Origin: Candidatus Melainabacteria bacterium
GTDB taxonomy: Bacteria > Cyanobacteriota > Vampirovibrionia > Obscuribacterales > Obscuribacteraceae
Reading direction: 5' to 3'
Length of the DNA stretch: 64,000 bases
NCBI GenBank assembly: GCA_016716405.1
Contig: JADJWK010000001.1
Span: forward strand, 1,302,001-1,366,000
Each line of letters begins with the position of its first letter. Position 1 is the stretch's first letter. A model generated the notes under the pieces. It worked only from the letters and a program-made list of their open reading frames with translations. It ran no database searches and was not told the DNA's origin. The translations under genes and the position numbers were made by a program. This document shows positions 15,611-24,182 of this stretch, piece by piece.

Positions 15611-17404
15611 ATGTCTTATTCCGGAAAACCTGCAAATAAAGTCGAAGCGGAGAATGTGAATCTCCGTGAAATCTGCTCTTCCTGCGCAAAGCCGAAGAGA
15701 AAGATTCGCAAAGGATCCCTTACCGGATGGATATTCAAAGCCAACTGCTGCGAGTGTGAGATAGATAGCGAACAAGAGCCAGTGCTGCTCGGAAAGGGCT
15801 TGAAGGAAGCTCACGCCGATCGAGAAGAACTTCCCGATTTCCCGGATCTGGGGGAAAGATACAGAGTCGAAGAATATATCGGCCAGGGTGGAATGGGTAC
15901 GGTTTTCAAAGCACGCGATCTGGAATTGGATCAGCTATTTGCTGTCAAAGTTCTGAGAAAGGAACTGGTAGAAGATAAGGAGTCTTTGAAGCGTTTCGAG
16001 CTGGAAGCCAGGACTGTGATCGAGCTGGATCACCCGAACATCGTGTCAGTCTATAGACAGGACAAGAATCCTGATGGCATCCCATTTCTTGTTATGGATC
16101 TGGTTGAGGGATATTCTCTCTCTCAGATCGCCAGCCCGCAGATGAGCAAAGAGCAAGCAATCGAGGTTTGCATGCAAATTTGCAATGCCCTTGAGTACGC
16201 CCATGAAAAAGGCGTTATTCACAGGGACTTGAAGCCATGCAATGTATTAGTCACCAGAAATGGTGGCAGCGAAATAGTCAAGCTCGTGGATTTCGGAATC
16301 GCCAGAGTAGAGTCGAGCCTTCATCGAGAAACGATGAATTTGACGCAAACTGGAGACATTATTGGCAGCCCCCACTATATGAGCCCGGAGCAGTGTCTGG
16401 GTTTCGGACTGGACCAGAGGTCCGATGTTTACTCTATTGGCTGCATACTATACGAGCTGCTGATTGGCTCTCCACCCTTCCGCGGAGCGAATCCCGTCGA
16501 GATCATCTCCAAGCACCTTTCTCACGACGACATAAACCTGGACGAGTCAGTGTATCTCGGAAAGAGGGATGCTCAGTATCTGGCAGCTGTGATCAATAAA
16601 TGTCTGGATAGAGAGTTGGACAGCAGATATTCAAGCGCATCTCGATTGCGGTCCGATCTTGCTCTGGTGCTTAGTGGAAAAAGACCCGAGGCTCTTGATC
16701 GCGAAATGCATATCAGGGGACATCTCGACTCTGGCTCAGTCGTCACTATCTTAGTGGCTGTCCTGTTCTCGATACTGTTTTTGTATTCGACAGTTCCCGG
16801 AACCCTGGCGCCACTGGCAGCGATTCTTGCGGCTTCGCTGGCCGGGGTTTTCGCCTATGTCGGGTATCCTGGAAACCGCCTGCTCTCGGACAGTCTCCTG
16901 ATTCGAAACAAGTGGTCCCTGATGCTGAAGACCTTTTATTCGTTCGTATTCTCCGTGACATGCCTCTTTGGTTGCATCCTGTGTATTGTGAAGATCGGCA
17001 CAGATAGCCCTGGATCCGGCAATTCTTTAATATATGTCTTTGTCTCGCTTCTCGCCGTTTCAACTATCATCTTTCTATCGGACGCGCTCCTCAATAAGAA
17101 ATGGAAGCTTCTTGGAGCCTGCGCGCTCTGGTGGCTGGCCAACTCTCTCACTGTCGGTCTCTATGCTGCTGTCGCGGCCGGGCACTTCAACAATCCCAAT
17201 CCGGCATACGGAGCCGTGATTCTGGCTGCGGCTGGTATCATGAGTTCGCTGGTTTCTCTGCCATTTCTATTTGGTCTGATGCGTCTTGCCTTGAAAGTAT
17301 CACCTTCAGGGTTGAAAAAATTCTTGCGCTTCATAGGTCTGATGGAATTAAACGAGTTCGTCGACTTGCCAGCTGCGGCATCTATGTCAACCGCCAAGCC
17401 GTGA
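15611..17404 (+). CDS. Membrane Ser/Thr protein kinase with N-terminal Cys cluster
   Basis: A 597-residue Hanks-type kinase. N-terminal cysteines (CSSC at 22-25 and CCEC at 46-49) form a likely zinc-binding knuckle. The kinase domain (about 84-350) is complete: GQGGMG 91-96, Lys113 in FAVKVL, HRDLKPCN from 204, DFG 227-229 and SPHYMSPEQ. The last 220 residues contain five to six membrane helices. The order (soluble kinase first, multipass C-terminus) differs from PknB-type receptors with one helix and an outer sensor. All catalytic residues are present, so it should be active. It stands alone, 105 nt after the transglutaminase gene. Confidence 0.93.
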   Translation: MSYSGKPANKVEAENVNLREICSSCAKPKRKIRKGSLTGWIFKANCCECEIDSEQEPVLLGKGLKEAHADREELPDFPDLGERYRVEEYIGQGGMGTVFKARDLELDQLFAVKVLRKELVEDKESLKRFELEARTVIELDHPNIVSVYRQDKNPDGIPFLVMDLVEGYSLSQIASPQMSKEQAIEVCMQICNALEYAHEKGVIHRDLKPCNVLVTRNGGSEIVKLVDFGIARVESSLHRETMNLTQTGDIIGSPHYMSPEQCLGFGLDQRSDVYSIGCILYELLIGSPPFRGANPVEIISKHLSHDDINLDESVYLGKRDAQYLAAVINKCLDRELDSRYSSASRLRSDLALVLSGKRPEALDREMHIRGHLDSGSVVTILVAVLFSILFLYSTVPGTLAPLAAILAASLAGVFAYVGYPGNRLLSDSLLIRNKWSLMLKTFYSFVFSVTCLFGCILCIVKIGTDSPGSGNSLIYVFVSLLAVSTIIFLSDALLNKKWKLLGACALWWLANSLTVGLYAAVAAGHFNNPNPAYGAVILAAAGIMSSLVSLPFLFGLMRLALKVSPSGLKKFLRFIGLMELNEFVDLPAAASMSTAKP

Positions 17405-17452
17405 ACAGCCATCCAGAAGGTGGAGATTCATCAGACTGCGATATGACCGGCA

Positions 17453-17962
17453 CTATTTGAAGCCCTGGAAAGTGTCCGGTTCCAGCGTAGCGGAAGAATT
17501 TCTTCCCTCTCTTCTCACCGAGGCGAATCTGCCGCTGTCTATGTGAACCTCGGTTCCGTCCGGAAAGTGGATGATCGAGCGATTGGCACTGGCTGACACT
17601 TTGACTCCGCCCGAGAAATTTGTAGTGTTCACCTCCGGCATAACGCCATAGGGCGTGGAGCTCTTGCTCTTTACCGAAAGGCGGTTGCCGGTCGAGTCGA
17701 ATAGTACCAGTCTTCCCTCATTGTCCAGACGGATCGTCTCACCTGATACCAGCTCGAGAGTCTCGCCCAGGCAGTGTCTCGATAGAACGTCACCGTCGCC
17801 CAGTGTCTTGATCTCGTCAGGCAGCATACAGCCGCCGGTGACGTGTTCAGCAGGTCGTGCGGTGCTTTCGTTGAAATCGGACCAGTCTTGCAGAGACGTC
17901 AGCGGTCCGGGGTCGGATCGTTCGGATTGATATTGCACAGGAATTTCGAATCTTTCAGTCAT
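17453..17962 (-). CDS. Protein of unknown function, beta-rich
   Basis: A 169-residue soluble protein without signal peptide or membrane segment. The first 50 residues look disordered. The rest seems to be short beta strands with turns (ETIRLDNEGRLVLFDSTGNR, SIIHFPDGTEVHIDSGR), suggesting a small beta-barrel or beta-helix-like fold. No family is recognised. ATG 17962 is preceded by AAAGGAG at 9 nt, which decides the start over GTG 17980. Convergent with the kinase at 15611 (48-nt gap). Coding is well supported; the role is unknown. Confidence 0.65.
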   Translation of the reverse strand: MTERFEIPVQYQSERSDPGPLTSLQDWSDFNESTARPAEHVTGGCMLPDEIKTLGDGDVLSRHCLGETLELVSGETIRLDNEGRLVLFDSTGNRLSVKSKSSTPYGVMPEVNTTNFSGGVKVSASANRSIIHFPDGTEVHIDSGRFASVRREGRNSSATLEPDTFQGFK

Positions 17963-18105
17963 GGCGGGCGCTCCTTTCACAAGAAACAGCGAGGTCTATT
18001 GACGCTCTGGTGAGCCCAATCTATCTTGAGGGTGTAACCCATGTGTAACGGATTTGAGAAGCTTTAGCGGGCTGAAAGTCAGTGACTACCCCGACGGTCA
18101 AACAT

Positions 18106-19098
18106 CTAGAAGAAGTACTTCTTCTCCAGGGGGTCGCGGTACTCGGGGGGAAGCTTCATGATCAGGCTGCGCGCTGCCCGGTAGCTCCAGTAGGATTTGC
18201 TCGGGCAGGTCTCCAGGGCTCGCTCGAGGTGCGCTGCGCAGGCCTGGTAGTCTTGCTTGCTCCAGTCGAGCAGAGCAGTATAGGAGGCATTGTCGTACTC
18301 CTGCCGTTTGTCCAGTTGCTCGTAGTCGAGCTTGCCGGCGAAGTGTTTAAGAAGCGGATAGGGCCAGCCGTTGAAGACTGCGTTTGCCATATGATATGGA
18401 CACTGCAGACGATCGTGCTCGTGAGACAGAGCCTCCTCGAGCGCCTCTTTCGCTTCTCTATCCCTGTGCAAGCATCTAAGCGAGACATAGTAGCGAAGCC
18501 TTGCTATCCGCGCCTGTATAGGATTGGTGTCTTTCTCGTCGAGAAATTCCCGGAGCGCCGCGACTGCTTTGTCGAAGTCCCCTCTGGCAAAATCCTCGGA
18601 GCCAGCTACGAATTTGCTCTGAGTGAGCTCGTCGAGCATCCAGCGCTTCAGCTCTCTGTAGTTTTTCGCTCCGGTCGTAGTGGCTGAGGCGGTCCCGTCC
18701 GGAAGGGCGAGAACCACACAGGGAAAAGCGTGGGCACCGTACTTGTTCTCGAGGTTCTGGACATCAGGCGGATTGGCTCCGTTCTCCACGGATTTGTCCA
18801 CGACATGAACAGGAATCACTTTTTCGTTGATCAGATCGACAAGAGGGCCGTTGCCGAAGCAATCTCTTTCGAATTCCAGGCAGCGTTGAGACCAGTCTGC
18901 GCTGAAGTAGTAGAGAATCGGCTTTTGCAGGGCGAGGGCAGCATCGGCATTGCTCTGCCAGGCAATGGTCTTGTTCGGCATCGACTTCTGTCCGGCCTCC
19001 CAGATGTTGAACCCGATGCGGATCACCAGAGCCAGTACGGTGGCTATGATCAACCACAGGGGAACGCAGATGCTCTCCGACCGGTCAGTCGTTAGCAT
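18106..19098 (-). CDS. Membrane-anchored thioredoxin-like protein with TPR-like C-terminus
   Basis: A 330-residue protein with one N-terminal helix (about 12-32), a thioredoxin-fold domain (about 45-150) and helical TPR-like repeats (about 165-310). The active-site region is DWSQRC instead of WCxxC: the first Cys is Ser70, Cys73 remains, and a cis-Pro type HAFPCVV is kept near 126. Disulfide exchange by a CXXC pair is therefore not possible; a one-Cys or binding role is more likely. Its start overlaps the ABC permease stop by 14 nt, making it the third gene of that operon and a probable partner of the transporter. Confidence 0.78.
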   Translation of the reverse strand: MLTTDRSESICVPLWLIIATVLALVIRIGFNIWEAGQKSMPNKTIAWQSNADAALALQKPILYYFSADWSQRCLEFERDCFGNGPLVDLINEKVIPVHVVDKSVENGANPPDVQNLENKYGAHAFPCVVLALPDGTASATTTGAKNYRELKRWMLDELTQSKFVAGSEDFARGDFDKAVAALREFLDEKDTNPIQARIARLRYYVSLRCLHRDREAKEALEEALSHEHDRLQCPYHMANAVFNGWPYPLLKHFAGKLDYEQLDKRQEYDNASYTALLDWSKQDYQACAAHLERALETCPSKSYWSYRAARSLIMKLPPEYRDPLEKKYFF

Positions 19099-19840
19099 AG
19101 GAGAATTCCTGACGGCTCAGGAGCCAGGCGGCAATCAACAGGTAGAGCAAGAGGTTGGAGATATAGTCGAGGAAGGGGCTCAGGCTGAATGTGGTGGCAT
19201 TCAAAAGAGAATCCAGATCGAGATAGGGATAGAACACTGTTCCGATAGCCGCAAAGAATGCTTCTCCCTGCTGCATCGGAACCTGGGCCAGTAGCCCTTC
19301 GGGTTTTAGCGAAGCGCTGGCGGTGGAGCCTGCCAGATACGAGCCGGTAAGCAGTAAAAGAGCCCAGGACGATAGTTTGTCTGGCAACTTGCAGATAAGC
19401 AGGCTCAGGCAGGAAGCGCTGAGAGCGTTGACCGAAACGCTGAGAATTTGCAGAGCCTCCGGCAGAATGAGAGGGCTGGTGCCGAAGAGGAGTTGCATCA
19501 TCAGCAGCATCAATAATATTTTGGCTGCGAAGAATTGCGTGCCGAGCCAGCCTGCAAGAGCCTTGGTCAGCACATAGTCGAAGCGCCTTATCGGGCGCGA
19601 GAAGAGGAGGGCATAGTATTCGTTGCCGGCTTGATAGTTGTCGGTGGTGAATCGCAGCGCCACCAGAAGCAGTACCGCGGGGTTTGTCACCAGTCCCAGA
19701 ATCCCGTAGATTCCGATAGGACCCAGAGAGGCAGCACCAGCGGCGCTGATGAGAAGAAGAACATGCCACAAAATATCCATCTTGCCGAATTTTCGGACCT
19801 GAAGAAGCAAGGTGTAGAAGATAACGACAGGATTAACCAT
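19085..19840 (-). CDS. ABC-2 type transporter permease
   Basis: A 251-residue integral membrane protein with six predicted helices. It has the ABC-2 exporter style: a hydrophobic start with VNPVVIFYTLLLQVRK, the coupling-helix-like YYALLFSRPIRRFDYVLTKAL, and a final helix ending in a short tail. It pairs with the ATPase encoded just upstream (8-nt overlap) and overlaps the thioredoxin-like gene downstream by 14 nt. Such transporters export drugs, lipids or polysaccharide, or serve regulation; the substrate is not evident. Confidence 0.85.
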   Translation of the reverse strand: MVNPVVIFYTLLLQVRKFGKMDILWHVLLLISAAGAASLGPIGIYGILGLVTNPAVLLLVALRFTTDNYQAGNEYYALLFSRPIRRFDYVLTKALAGWLGTQFFAAKILLMLLMMQLLFGTSPLILPEALQILSVSVNALSASCLSLLICKLPDKLSSWALLLLTGSYLAGSTASASLKPEGLLAQVPMQQGEAFFAAIGTVFYPYLDLDSLLNATTFSLSPFLDYISNLLLYLLIAAWLLSRQEFSYAND

Positions 19841-20789
19841 CGGCGGTGTTTTCTTTGATATTTGCGAAGAGATCCGAGAGATTCTTGCGCTCGAAGAAGA
19901 CTTCTTCCAGGTCTATTTGCGCGTTGATAAGGGATCGAACGAGACCTGGCATCTGGTGCCTGGCACGCAGGACGAGCCGGCAGAAGCCGCCTTCGCCGTT
20001 CGGGAGCGCTGCGCTCTCCTCTTTGTCAGGCAAGTAGAGCATAACGTCGAACTGGCTGGCTATTTCCTGCAGGCGCTGCTCGGTGTCCTCGGGGCCGACC
20101 CAGCGCACCATCACGGTGACGGTCTGCTCGGCTGATTCACGCTGATCGACGATGTCGATGGTGCCGGCATTCACGAAGGCGACCCGGTCGCAAACCCGCT
20201 CGACGTCGTCGAGGTTGTGAGAGTTGAGAACGACGGTGACCTTCTCTTGCTTCCACTGGCGGATAAGATCCCTGACCATGTTTCGGGCGGGCGGATCGAG
20301 CCCCGATGTGGGCTCGTCTAGAAAGCATACCCGCGGAGCATGCACGAGCATCTGAGCGAGACCGACTTTCTGGAGCATGCCTTTGGAGAAGGTCTTGACC
20401 GGACGCGAGCGTGCCGCTTGAATCAGCCCTACCCGATCGAGAGCCTCTTCCACGGCGGCTTTCCGCTTGCCCCAGTCGCCTCCGCCCAGGAGGTAATGGT
20501 ATCCCACGAACTCACGGGGACTCATCCATTTGTCGTATTTGGCTCGCTCCGGCAAGAATCCGGTAATACGCCGGACCTCCAGATGTGTGGGGGAGCGTCC
20601 GTTTATAAGAATCGTGCCGGTGGTCGGCCAGATTAGCCCCAGCAGGCACTCCATGAGAGTCGTCTTGCCGGCTCCGTTGGGTCCGATAAATGCGAAGACC
20701 TCGCCCTCTTCGACTGTGAAGCTCACCTGCTTGAGGGCCTGTACTTTGCCACGCTTGTAAGTTTTCGATAAGTCACTGACGGTGATCAC
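19833..20789 (-). CDS. ABC transporter ATP-binding protein
   Basis: A 318-residue cytoplasmic ATPase of the CcmA/DrrA-type exporter group. It shows Walker A GPNGAGKTT (36-44), a relaxed signature FSKGM (134-138, ahead of LQKVGLAQML), Walker B VCFLDEP (154-160) and the switch NSHNLDDVERVCD. The C-terminal 90 residues form the extra domain common in ABC-2 exporters. It is the first gene of a three-gene overlapping operon with a permease and a membrane thioredoxin-like protein. ATP hydrolysis residues are all present. Confidence 0.93.
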   Translation of the reverse strand: MITVSDLSKTYKRGKVQALKQVSFTVEEGEVFAFIGPNGAGKTTLMECLLGLIWPTTGTILINGRSPTHLEVRRITGFLPERAKYDKWMSPREFVGYHYLLGGGDWGKRKAAVEEALDRVGLIQAARSRPVKTFSKGMLQKVGLAQMLVHAPRVCFLDEPTSGLDPPARNMVRDLIRQWKQEKVTVVLNSHNLDDVERVCDRVAFVNAGTIDIVDQRESAEQTVTVMVRWVGPEDTEQRLQEIASQFDVMLYLPDKEESAALPNGEGGFCRLVLRARHQMPGLVRSLINAQIDLEEVFFERKNLSDLFANIKENTADG

Positions 20790-20852
20790 ACCCGAGACCC
20801 TTCTTTCTCAGAACCCAAGTGCCATATACCCGTCAATCAGTGAAACGAAAGG

Positions 20853-22817
20853 CTAGCCGCGCTTGCCGGCGCTGCCCGGGGCCGCCGCGAGAGCCTTCGT
20901 GCCGGGCATTATCTCGAAGTCCGGGGCAAATTCGACGAACATATCGAAGAGCAAATCGAGGGGGTTACGATCTCCCTTCAATTCCGCTTTGCCGGTGACG
21001 ACGAGATCCTCCAGGGTCTCCTCTGCCGCCATCAACGACTCCAGCTCGCGGCGATTGATGACAATGGTGAGATCCGCGTCTTTTGCCTGAAAGCCCTCGA
21101 TATTCGTAAGAGTGCTGTTGCTCAGCTCCAGAACGAATTGCTCGCCATTGTCCGGAGTTTGCAAATTGATGGTGAACCTCAGTCCCTCTGCTTTCTGAGA
21201 GCTGAAACGTATACCGAGGAAGTCTAGCCACCGGCTGGTGGGCAGGGCTCGTATGGTATCTGCGGTGATGGTCTGGGGCGGAATACCCTGGGGCAGCCCG
21301 TTGCGGAGCTCGCAGGCGGCAGCCAGCAAGCTGTTGCGCACGCTGGGGCTCTCTTTCTGGTAGCCGAGCTGCTCGAATGAATCGGCCAGGAGATCCTTGG
21401 CCGATTGATTGCCGGGCTCGGCATAGACGAGCTTGTTCAGGAGCTCCATGGCTTCCCGGTACTTGCCCGATTCGTTCAATTCTTTCGCTTTCGCCGTGAT
21501 CTTCTCGGCGCCGCCCATCATCTCCACATAGAGTGGGGCGGATTCTCCGGGCGAGAGCGGGATGAGCGTGGCGGGATTGGCGTCCCAGTAGCCGAGATAG
21601 CGGTTGATGACGGCGCGGCTGTTGTGCTCTTCGGAGCCATGGTAACTGCGTGCCGCCCATTGCTGCTGCAAACTCCGGGGAAGCTGGTAGGTGTTGTGAA
21701 TCTCGTTGATGGTCACCCCCTTATTCGCCTGGTGCAGGACCTGATTGTTCAGATGAGCGTACACATCACGCTGTGTCCGCATCACTTCTTGTACGCGGGC
21801 GTTCCCCCATCTGGGCCAGGAGTGTGCCGAGAACATCACTTCCGCCTCCTGACCGAACAGGTAGAGCGCCTCGTTGATTTTCCTGGACCATTCGAGAGCG
21901 TCGCGCACCAGGGCGCCGCGCAGAGTGTAGATGTTGTGGATGGTTCCGGTTATGTTTTCCGCTGCCCAGAAGGCTTTGAGCTCGGGGAAGTAAGTGTTCA
22001 TCTCGGCTGGCGCTTCTGTTCCGGGCGTGTTCTGGAAAATCATCTTCACACCGTCGATGGTCAGCTCTTCCAGGTTTTTCTCGATATAGCGTGTCGGCTC
22101 GATCAGCCCGGTATTGCCGGCGGCCGTGTTCTTGCCGATGGACTGGTCGACGTGACCGAAAGGGCTGCGCGGCAAAAGCAGTCCGTATTGATAGAATGCC
22201 CGGCGGTTCATGGCGTTGCCGGCATAGATATTCTCGGATACCGCCGCTTCCATGAAGCCGACCGGAGCGATGACCGGCACTCGACCGGCTTTGACATCCT
22301 CTTCCTTCACGATACCGTGGGCGCCACCATAGTGATCGACATGGGAGTGAGAATAGACGACGGCAACCACCGGGCGCTCGCCCAGGTGCTCGTTGACCAG
22401 GGCAAGGGCGGCCTTTGCTGTTTCTTTCGTGGTCAGGGTATCGAAGACTATCCAGCCGCTGTCGCCTTTGACGAAGGTTGTGTTCGCCAGATCGAAGCCG
22501 CGAACCTGATAGATCTTTTCCGGCAGCACCTCATAGAGGCCATAAGCCATGTTCAAGACAGCCTGGCGCTGCAGCGAGGGATGCACGCTGTCGAATTCGC
22601 CGTCTTCGAGCAAGAAATCATAGCTGCCCATATCCCAGGCGACATTGCCTGCTTCAGCCATGATCTGTTTGTATGGAGGCTCCACGAGAAAGCCTTTTCT
22701 CGCCTCTTCGAAGTCGAGCCTGTCTTCGAACGGCAGCGCCCCTCGCAATGCCTCCTGGAGCTTGACGGTAAACTCGGACGGCATTTTTCCCTTGGGATCG
22801 AAGTGGCTCTTGTTCAT
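20853..22817 (-). CDS. Metallo-beta-lactamase fold alkyl sulfatase (SdsA/BDS1 family)
   Basis: A 654-residue class III alkyl sulfatase. The zinc site is SHSHVDHYGG (about 156-165) in the N-terminal metallo-beta-lactamase domain, with the later NTPGTEAPAEMNTYFPELKA and FSAHSWPRWG segments typical of the family. A helical dimerisation region (TINEIHNTYQLP to YWDANPATL) and a C-terminal SCP-2-like domain (about 520-640) follow. It should hydrolyse primary alkyl sulfates such as dodecyl sulfate, giving alcohol and sulfate. No signal peptide is seen, so the location is uncertain. ATG 22817 is preferred over GTG 22862. It sits alone between the ABC operon and an unknown gene. Confidence 0.9.
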   Translation of the reverse strand: MNKSHFDPKGKMPSEFTVKLQEALRGALPFEDRLDFEEARKGFLVEPPYKQIMAEAGNVAWDMGSYDFLLEDGEFDSVHPSLQRQAVLNMAYGLYEVLPEKIYQVRGFDLANTTFVKGDSGWIVFDTLTTKETAKAALALVNEHLGERPVVAVVYSHSHVDHYGGAHGIVKEEDVKAGRVPVIAPVGFMEAAVSENIYAGNAMNRRAFYQYGLLLPRSPFGHVDQSIGKNTAAGNTGLIEPTRYIEKNLEELTIDGVKMIFQNTPGTEAPAEMNTYFPELKAFWAAENITGTIHNIYTLRGALVRDALEWSRKINEALYLFGQEAEVMFSAHSWPRWGNARVQEVMRTQRDVYAHLNNQVLHQANKGVTINEIHNTYQLPRSLQQQWAARSYHGSEEHNSRAVINRYLGYWDANPATLIPLSPGESAPLYVEMMGGAEKITAKAKELNESGKYREAMELLNKLVYAEPGNQSAKDLLADSFEQLGYQKESPSVRNSLLAAACELRNGLPQGIPPQTITADTIRALPTSRWLDFLGIRFSSQKAEGLRFTINLQTPDNGEQFVLELSNSTLTNIEGFQAKDADLTIVINRRELESLMAAEETLEDLVVTGKAELKGDRNPLDLLFDMFVEFAPDFEIMPGTKALAAAPGSAGKRG

Positions 22818-22958
22818 GGGTGCACCTGTGACTCGTCGAATCCAATCCGCATAAGCTATCACGTTGAAGGGCAGAGCGATCTGGATGCCAGACCATTCCG
22901 GGCCCGGCTGCTCGGGCTATGCAGTCGTCGAAGAAGGGAAAGTAAGCCAGCTCGGACC

Positions 22959-23720
22959 TTATCCGGTTGCGTTCCTGGCGGCTGTGAAGAATTGCTCCAG
23001 CCAGTCGGTGTTCTCTTTGCTCCAGGAGAAATTCTTGCAGGCTTCGTCTTTCTCATCGAGAAGTTGATCTATGGCGCTCAGGGTGCGGGGATCGCCTTCG
23101 GCGAGACCACGGGCGAACTGGGCTTCCTGCTCCAGGGTCGGGGCGCTCGGATGAGCAGGTGGCTCAGGTTTGCTGCCATTGGCCGGAAGGCAGAAACGCT
23201 CGAATTGCTCGAGCAGCTCTTTGCTGCCCGGGCTCTGGTGATAGCAGAGCACTGCCATGGCGTAGCTGGCGGTGTTCCAGTAGTTTCCCCGGACAGTCTC
23301 GCTCACCACTTGCTTGAGAAGGGACTCTGCCGCGTCCCTGAGCTCGGGACGGCGGCACCAGCGGGCGGCAGCGAAAACGATGTCTTCCACCACCGATTGA
23401 CATTCGAGACGCTTGATATCATCCGGGGCGAGTTCTCTGTCGCGGGCCGATTCGTGGGAAAAGAGCCTCGCGAGCAAATCGGGCTCGGGACTTTCGAGAT
23501 GGCCGGCAAGAGTGGCCGCTACTTTCCGGTCGTTGAAATTGTCCGAGGAGAAAGAGTGATCGATGAGCCCATGTGCCGAGGCGATGGCGCCGAGCGGCTC
23601 GAGCACTGCTCCTTCAAGACCGGCCGGCATGAGCTCATCGCCGACCATGGCGCAGAGATCGTCCCACATCTCGAGCAGATCGGGGGATTTTGTTTGCGAA
23701 TCGGAGCTATCTTCGGGCAT
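22959..23720 (-). CDS. Protein of unknown function, all-helical
   Basis: A 253-residue soluble acidic protein, nearly all helix, with two-helix stretches such as DLLARLFSHESARDREL and ELRDAAESLLKQVVSETVRG that resemble HEAT-like packing. No signal peptide, membrane helix or catalytic motif is seen, and no family is recognised. It begins at ATG 23720 and ends 141 nt before the alkyl sulfatase start on the same strand, so joint transcription is possible. Coding is supported by codon use; the long opposite-strand frame here (21405-23765) is a shadow. Confidence 0.6.
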   Translation of the reverse strand: MPEDSSDSQTKSPDLLEMWDDLCAMVGDELMPAGLEGAVLEPLGAIASAHGLIDHSFSSDNFNDRKVAATLAGHLESPEPDLLARLFSHESARDRELAPDDIKRLECQSVVEDIVFAAARWCRRPELRDAAESLLKQVVSETVRGNYWNTASYAMAVLCYHQSPGSKELLEQFERFCLPANGSKPEPPAHPSAPTLEQEAQFARGLAEGDPRTLSAIDQLLDEKDEACKNFSWSKENTDWLEQFFTAARNATG

Positions 23721-24182
23721 GGTAATCTCGGTCAGGGTTCTCTTAAGTATACAGCCAGTCAGTGACCGGGCAGACTTACGCTGCCAATATCACGCTAGCT
23801 CGGCGCGATCGGGCTGGCAGAGCTCGCGCCAGATCTGACAATCATGCCGCAATCCCAGCTTTGACGGGGGTATCCGGCTTCGGACCCAGAACCGGCGCCG
23901 GGCACCGCGACCGGTAGCTCTTGCATTGTTGAAATCTTCCAGAAAGCGGCTCGTCCTGTTGCTTTCGAACGAGTCTTAGCGAGCGCTAATCCGGTGATTT
24001 TTCTTTTCTTTTCGGATTCGCCGTGCCGGTCTGCCTGATCGGCTTCGGAGCGTGCCCGGAGCGCTATTTCCCTGTTGCCAATATGCCGAATTCTGTTATC
24101 GTCAGAATCATCCTCAAGACGACGGCTCGAAAAACTATGCGAGCCGCGGGTCTTTCGTCGACACGCTGGCCGGGAGAGTGGC
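23721..24182. other. 462-nt divergent intergenic region without a recognised gene
   Basis: This is the longest gene-free stretch in the window, between two divergent genes. The minus strand has a -10-like TATACT (23746-23751) about 26 nt above the 22959-23720 gene, with a poor -35. Many short GC-rich inverted repeats occur in 23800-23930, and a pyrimidine-rich run (TTTTTCTTTTCTTTTC) near 23999-24014. A 131-codon open frame on the minus strand is Ser/Arg-rich and not protein-like. A leader RNA for the permease is possible, but I recognise no riboswitch class. Confidence 0.4.

Noticed and set aside
21405..23765. Open frame of 786 codons on the plus strand
   Set aside because: It is antisense to the alkyl sulfatase and the helical unknown protein. 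Those have family motifs or good codon use, and the long frame is a by-product of GC-rich codons.
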